Positions 7,114 through 8,007 of a stretch of DNA of 8,007 nucleotides are shown here, in pieces; position 1 is the stretch's first letter, and every line of letters begins with the position of its first letter. The position numbers and the translations under genes were made by a program. Source of the DNA: Cyanobacteria bacterium OH_PDB_112 (GTDB taxonomy: Bacteria; Cyanobacteriota; Vampirovibrionia; Gastranaerophilales; CAJFVJ01); NCBI GenBank assembly GCA_023457295.1, contig JAEWLZ010000025.1, positions 1-8,007 of the forward strand. Reading direction: 5' to 3'. Under the pieces are notes generated by a model, which saw only the letters and a program-made list of their open reading frames with translations, did not search any database and had not been told where the DNA came from.

Positions 7114-7311
7114 TTAACGAAGTCTTACTTTTACACTTGCGCCTTTTTTAGTGAATTCAACTTTGTCTTCTCTCGCTAACCAGCCTAAAGCCATTGAAGC
7201 TTCTTCTGCTTTTAAAGACAAATCTTTTTTTAAAGAAGCCAAAGTAGCTTCATCATTGCTTGATAAATATTCCCAGACTTGTCCTGCTGTACTACCGATA
7301 GTTTCGTTCAT
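7114..7311 (-). CDS. Small winged helix-turn-helix protein (DUF2582-like)
   Basis: This 65-residue protein consists of essentially one winged-helix domain. It has an N-terminal helix (GSTAGQVWEYLSS), a helix-turn-helix around residues 21-46 ending in the family-typical ALGWLAREDKV, and a basic beta-wing at the C-terminus (EFTKKGASVKVRLR). This matches small bacterial DUF2582 proteins of 65-75 residues. The function is unknown; the fold suggests DNA binding or protein interaction. GGAGG lies about 6-7 nt before the ATG, the strongest ribosome binding site here. It is transcribed in the same direction as the fab operon but is separated from it by a terminator, and is divergent from leuD. No effector-binding domain is present. 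Confidence 0.88.
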   Translation of the reverse strand: MNETIGSTAGQVWEYLSSNDEATLASLKKDLSLKAEEASMALGWLAREDKVEFTKKGASVKVRLR

Positions 7312-7374
7312 ATCTTTCCCTCCGAATTTTTAGCTAACTTGAATAAATCATAAACACATCTTACTTGCATCATT

Positions 7375-7403
7375 ATTTTGTATGAAAAATGACATTTTGA
7401 CAA
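7375..7403 (-). promoter_or_regulatory. Candidate promoter for the winged-helix gene
   Basis: On the minus strand there is TTGTCA (7398-7403), a 17-nt spacer and CAAAAT (7375-7380, 4 of 6). The leader would be about 55-60 nt. The -35 box overlaps the -35 box of the plus-strand promoter at 7397-7424. The -10 box is poor, so this is a candidate only. A TATGAT further downstream lacks a good -35. Confidence 0.3.
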
Positions 7404-7424
7404 GTAGCAAACTCAGGCTATATT
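7397..7424 (+). promoter_or_regulatory. Strong sigma70-type promoter reading toward leuD
   Basis: A perfect TTGACA (7397-7402), a 16-nt spacer and TATATT (7419-7424, 5 of 6) read toward leuD. Transcription would start near 7431, leaving a leader of about 147 nt. I see no leucine-rich leader peptide: the one ATG there reads only two codons before a stop. There is also no GC-rich attenuator in the leader. Confidence 0.6.
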
Positions 7425-7511
7425 AAGCTTCCTGAAAAACTGACACTTTTTTAAAATATGATTTAATTATTATAAAAAATAAATTTTTGAATAAAATTTG
7501 AACGAAATATC

Positions 7512-7540
7512 TTCAAATAGCAATTTTTTTGTCATAAAAT
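7512..7540 (+). promoter_or_regulatory. Candidate proximal leuD promoter
   Basis: TTCAAA (7512-7517, 4 of 6), a 17-nt spacer and TAAAAT (7535-7540, 5 of 6) would give a leader of about 31 nt. The -35 box lies in the right arm of a 7-bp inverted repeat, ATTTGAA/TTCAAAT (7496-7502 and 7512-7518), which could be a regulator site. In such AT-rich DNA this is weaker evidence than the upstream promoter. Confidence 0.35.
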
Positions 7541-7577
7541 TAAAAGTATAGAAAATCTTAAAATAGGAGTTTTTATT

Positions 7578-8007
7578 ATGACAAAAAAAGGACAAGCTTG
7601 GGTTTATGGCGACAATGTGGATACAGATGTAATTATACCCGCACGCTACCTCAATACATCAGACCCTAAAGAACTTGCAAAATATTGCATGGAAGACATT
7701 GACACAACTTTTGCAAATGAAGTTAAACAAGGCGATATTATGATTGCAGGAGAAAACTTCGGTTGTGGCTCATCCAGAGAACATGCTCCTATTTCAATCA
7801 AGGAAGCCGGCATAAGCGTTGTAATCGCAAAAACTTTTGCACGTATTTTCTTTCGTAATGCAATCAATATCGGGCTTCCTATTTTGGAAAACGACACTCT
7901 TCCAGATGAAGTCAAAAAAGGTGATACTATTGAAGTTGATCTCGAAAATGGCATCGTAAAAAATCTTACAACAGGTAAAGAATACCAAACACCAAAATAT
8001 TCAGGTT
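7578..8007 (+). CDS. leuD: 3-isopropylmalate dehydratase small subunit (partial, 3' end missing)
   Basis: This is the small subunit of the LeuCD isomerase, which converts 2-isopropylmalate to 3-isopropylmalate in leucine synthesis. It supplies the swivelling domain that completes the active site on the [4Fe-4S] LeuC subunit. The visible 143 residues are intact: GDNVDTDVIIPARYLNT at the substrate loop, GENFGCGSSREHAP around residues 58-71, and FARIFFRNAINIGLP around 88-101. The family is about 160-170 residues, so roughly 20-25 are cut off. AGGAG lies 7-8 nt before the ATG. It is of the short, archaeal-like type shared with homoaconitase and citramalate dehydratase small subunits, so a related substrate cannot be excluded. 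LeuC is not in the window, so it must lie beyond the right edge or elsewhere. Confidence 0.95.
   Translation, partial: MTKKGQAWVYGDNVDTDVIIPARYLNTSDPKELAKYCMEDIDTTFANEVKQGDIMIAGENFGCGSSREHAPISIKEAGISVVIAKTFARIFFRNAINIGLPILENDTLPDEVKKGDTIEVDLENGIVKNLTTGKEYQTPKYSG

Noticed and set aside
7390..7445. Three TGACA copies as a repeated regulator site
   Set aside because: The spacing is irregular (8 and 43 bases), the motif is only five bases long, and one copy is part of the -35 box.
7646..7954. Minus-strand 102-aa open frame opposite leuD
   Set aside because: The plus strand encodes clear LeuD motifs throughout this stretch. The antisense frame has no ribosome binding site or family features.

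Overview
The window comes from a low-GC bacterial chromosome. The main part is a conserved fatty acid and phospholipid synthesis operon on the minus strand, flanked by small unrelated units. No gene is taxonomically decisive. The AT-richness, a tRNA with no encoded CCA, AGGAG-type ribosome binding sites and a small DUF2582-type winged-helix protein would suit a gut Gastranaerophilales/Vampirovibrionia-like lineage or a Bacillota, but this is a tentative inference.

Layout, left to right. Positions 1-152 hold the 5' part of an unrecognised minus-strand ORF that runs off the left edge. Positions 153-323 hold no gene, only an imperfect 27-base repeat that recurs at the 3' end of the tRNA gene. 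Positions 324-803 encode a small membrane protein of the isoprenylcysteine carboxyl methyltransferase family, in DNA far more AT-rich than its neighbours. Positions 873-944 are tRNA-Asn(GTT), with its own near-consensus promoter just downstream of fabF.

Positions 1014-7005 are the operon. It is read right to left as yceD, rpmF, plsX, fabH, fabD, fabG, acpP, fabF, which is the same order as in Escherichia coli. Most junctions are tight: 1 nt between yceD and rpmF, a 4-nt ATGA overlap between plsX and fabH, and 2 nt between fabH and fabD. Only the 87-nt fabG-acpP gap leaves obvious room for an internal promoter. PlsX makes acyl-phosphate for phospholipids. FabD loads malonyl onto ACP, FabH starts chains, FabF elongates them, and FabG does the first reduction. 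Dehydratase (fabZ/fabA), enoyl reductase (fabI/K/L/V) and acetyl-CoA carboxylase genes are not in the window.

A perfect 14-bp inverted-repeat terminator (7049-7084) and a separate 14-bp palindrome (7033-7046) lie before yceD. Next comes a 65-aa winged-helix gene (7114-7311, minus strand), then a 266-nt intergenic region with candidate promoters in both directions. The window ends inside leuD (from 7578, plus strand), the small subunit of 3-isopropylmalate dehydratase of leucine synthesis.

Most of the window is ordinary housekeeping DNA and I see no clearly new system. The points most worth checking are a possible tRNA-associated insertion carrying the methyltransferase gene, the palindrome and small wHTH gene upstream of the lipid operon, the leuD promoter region, and FabB-like sequence inside FabF.
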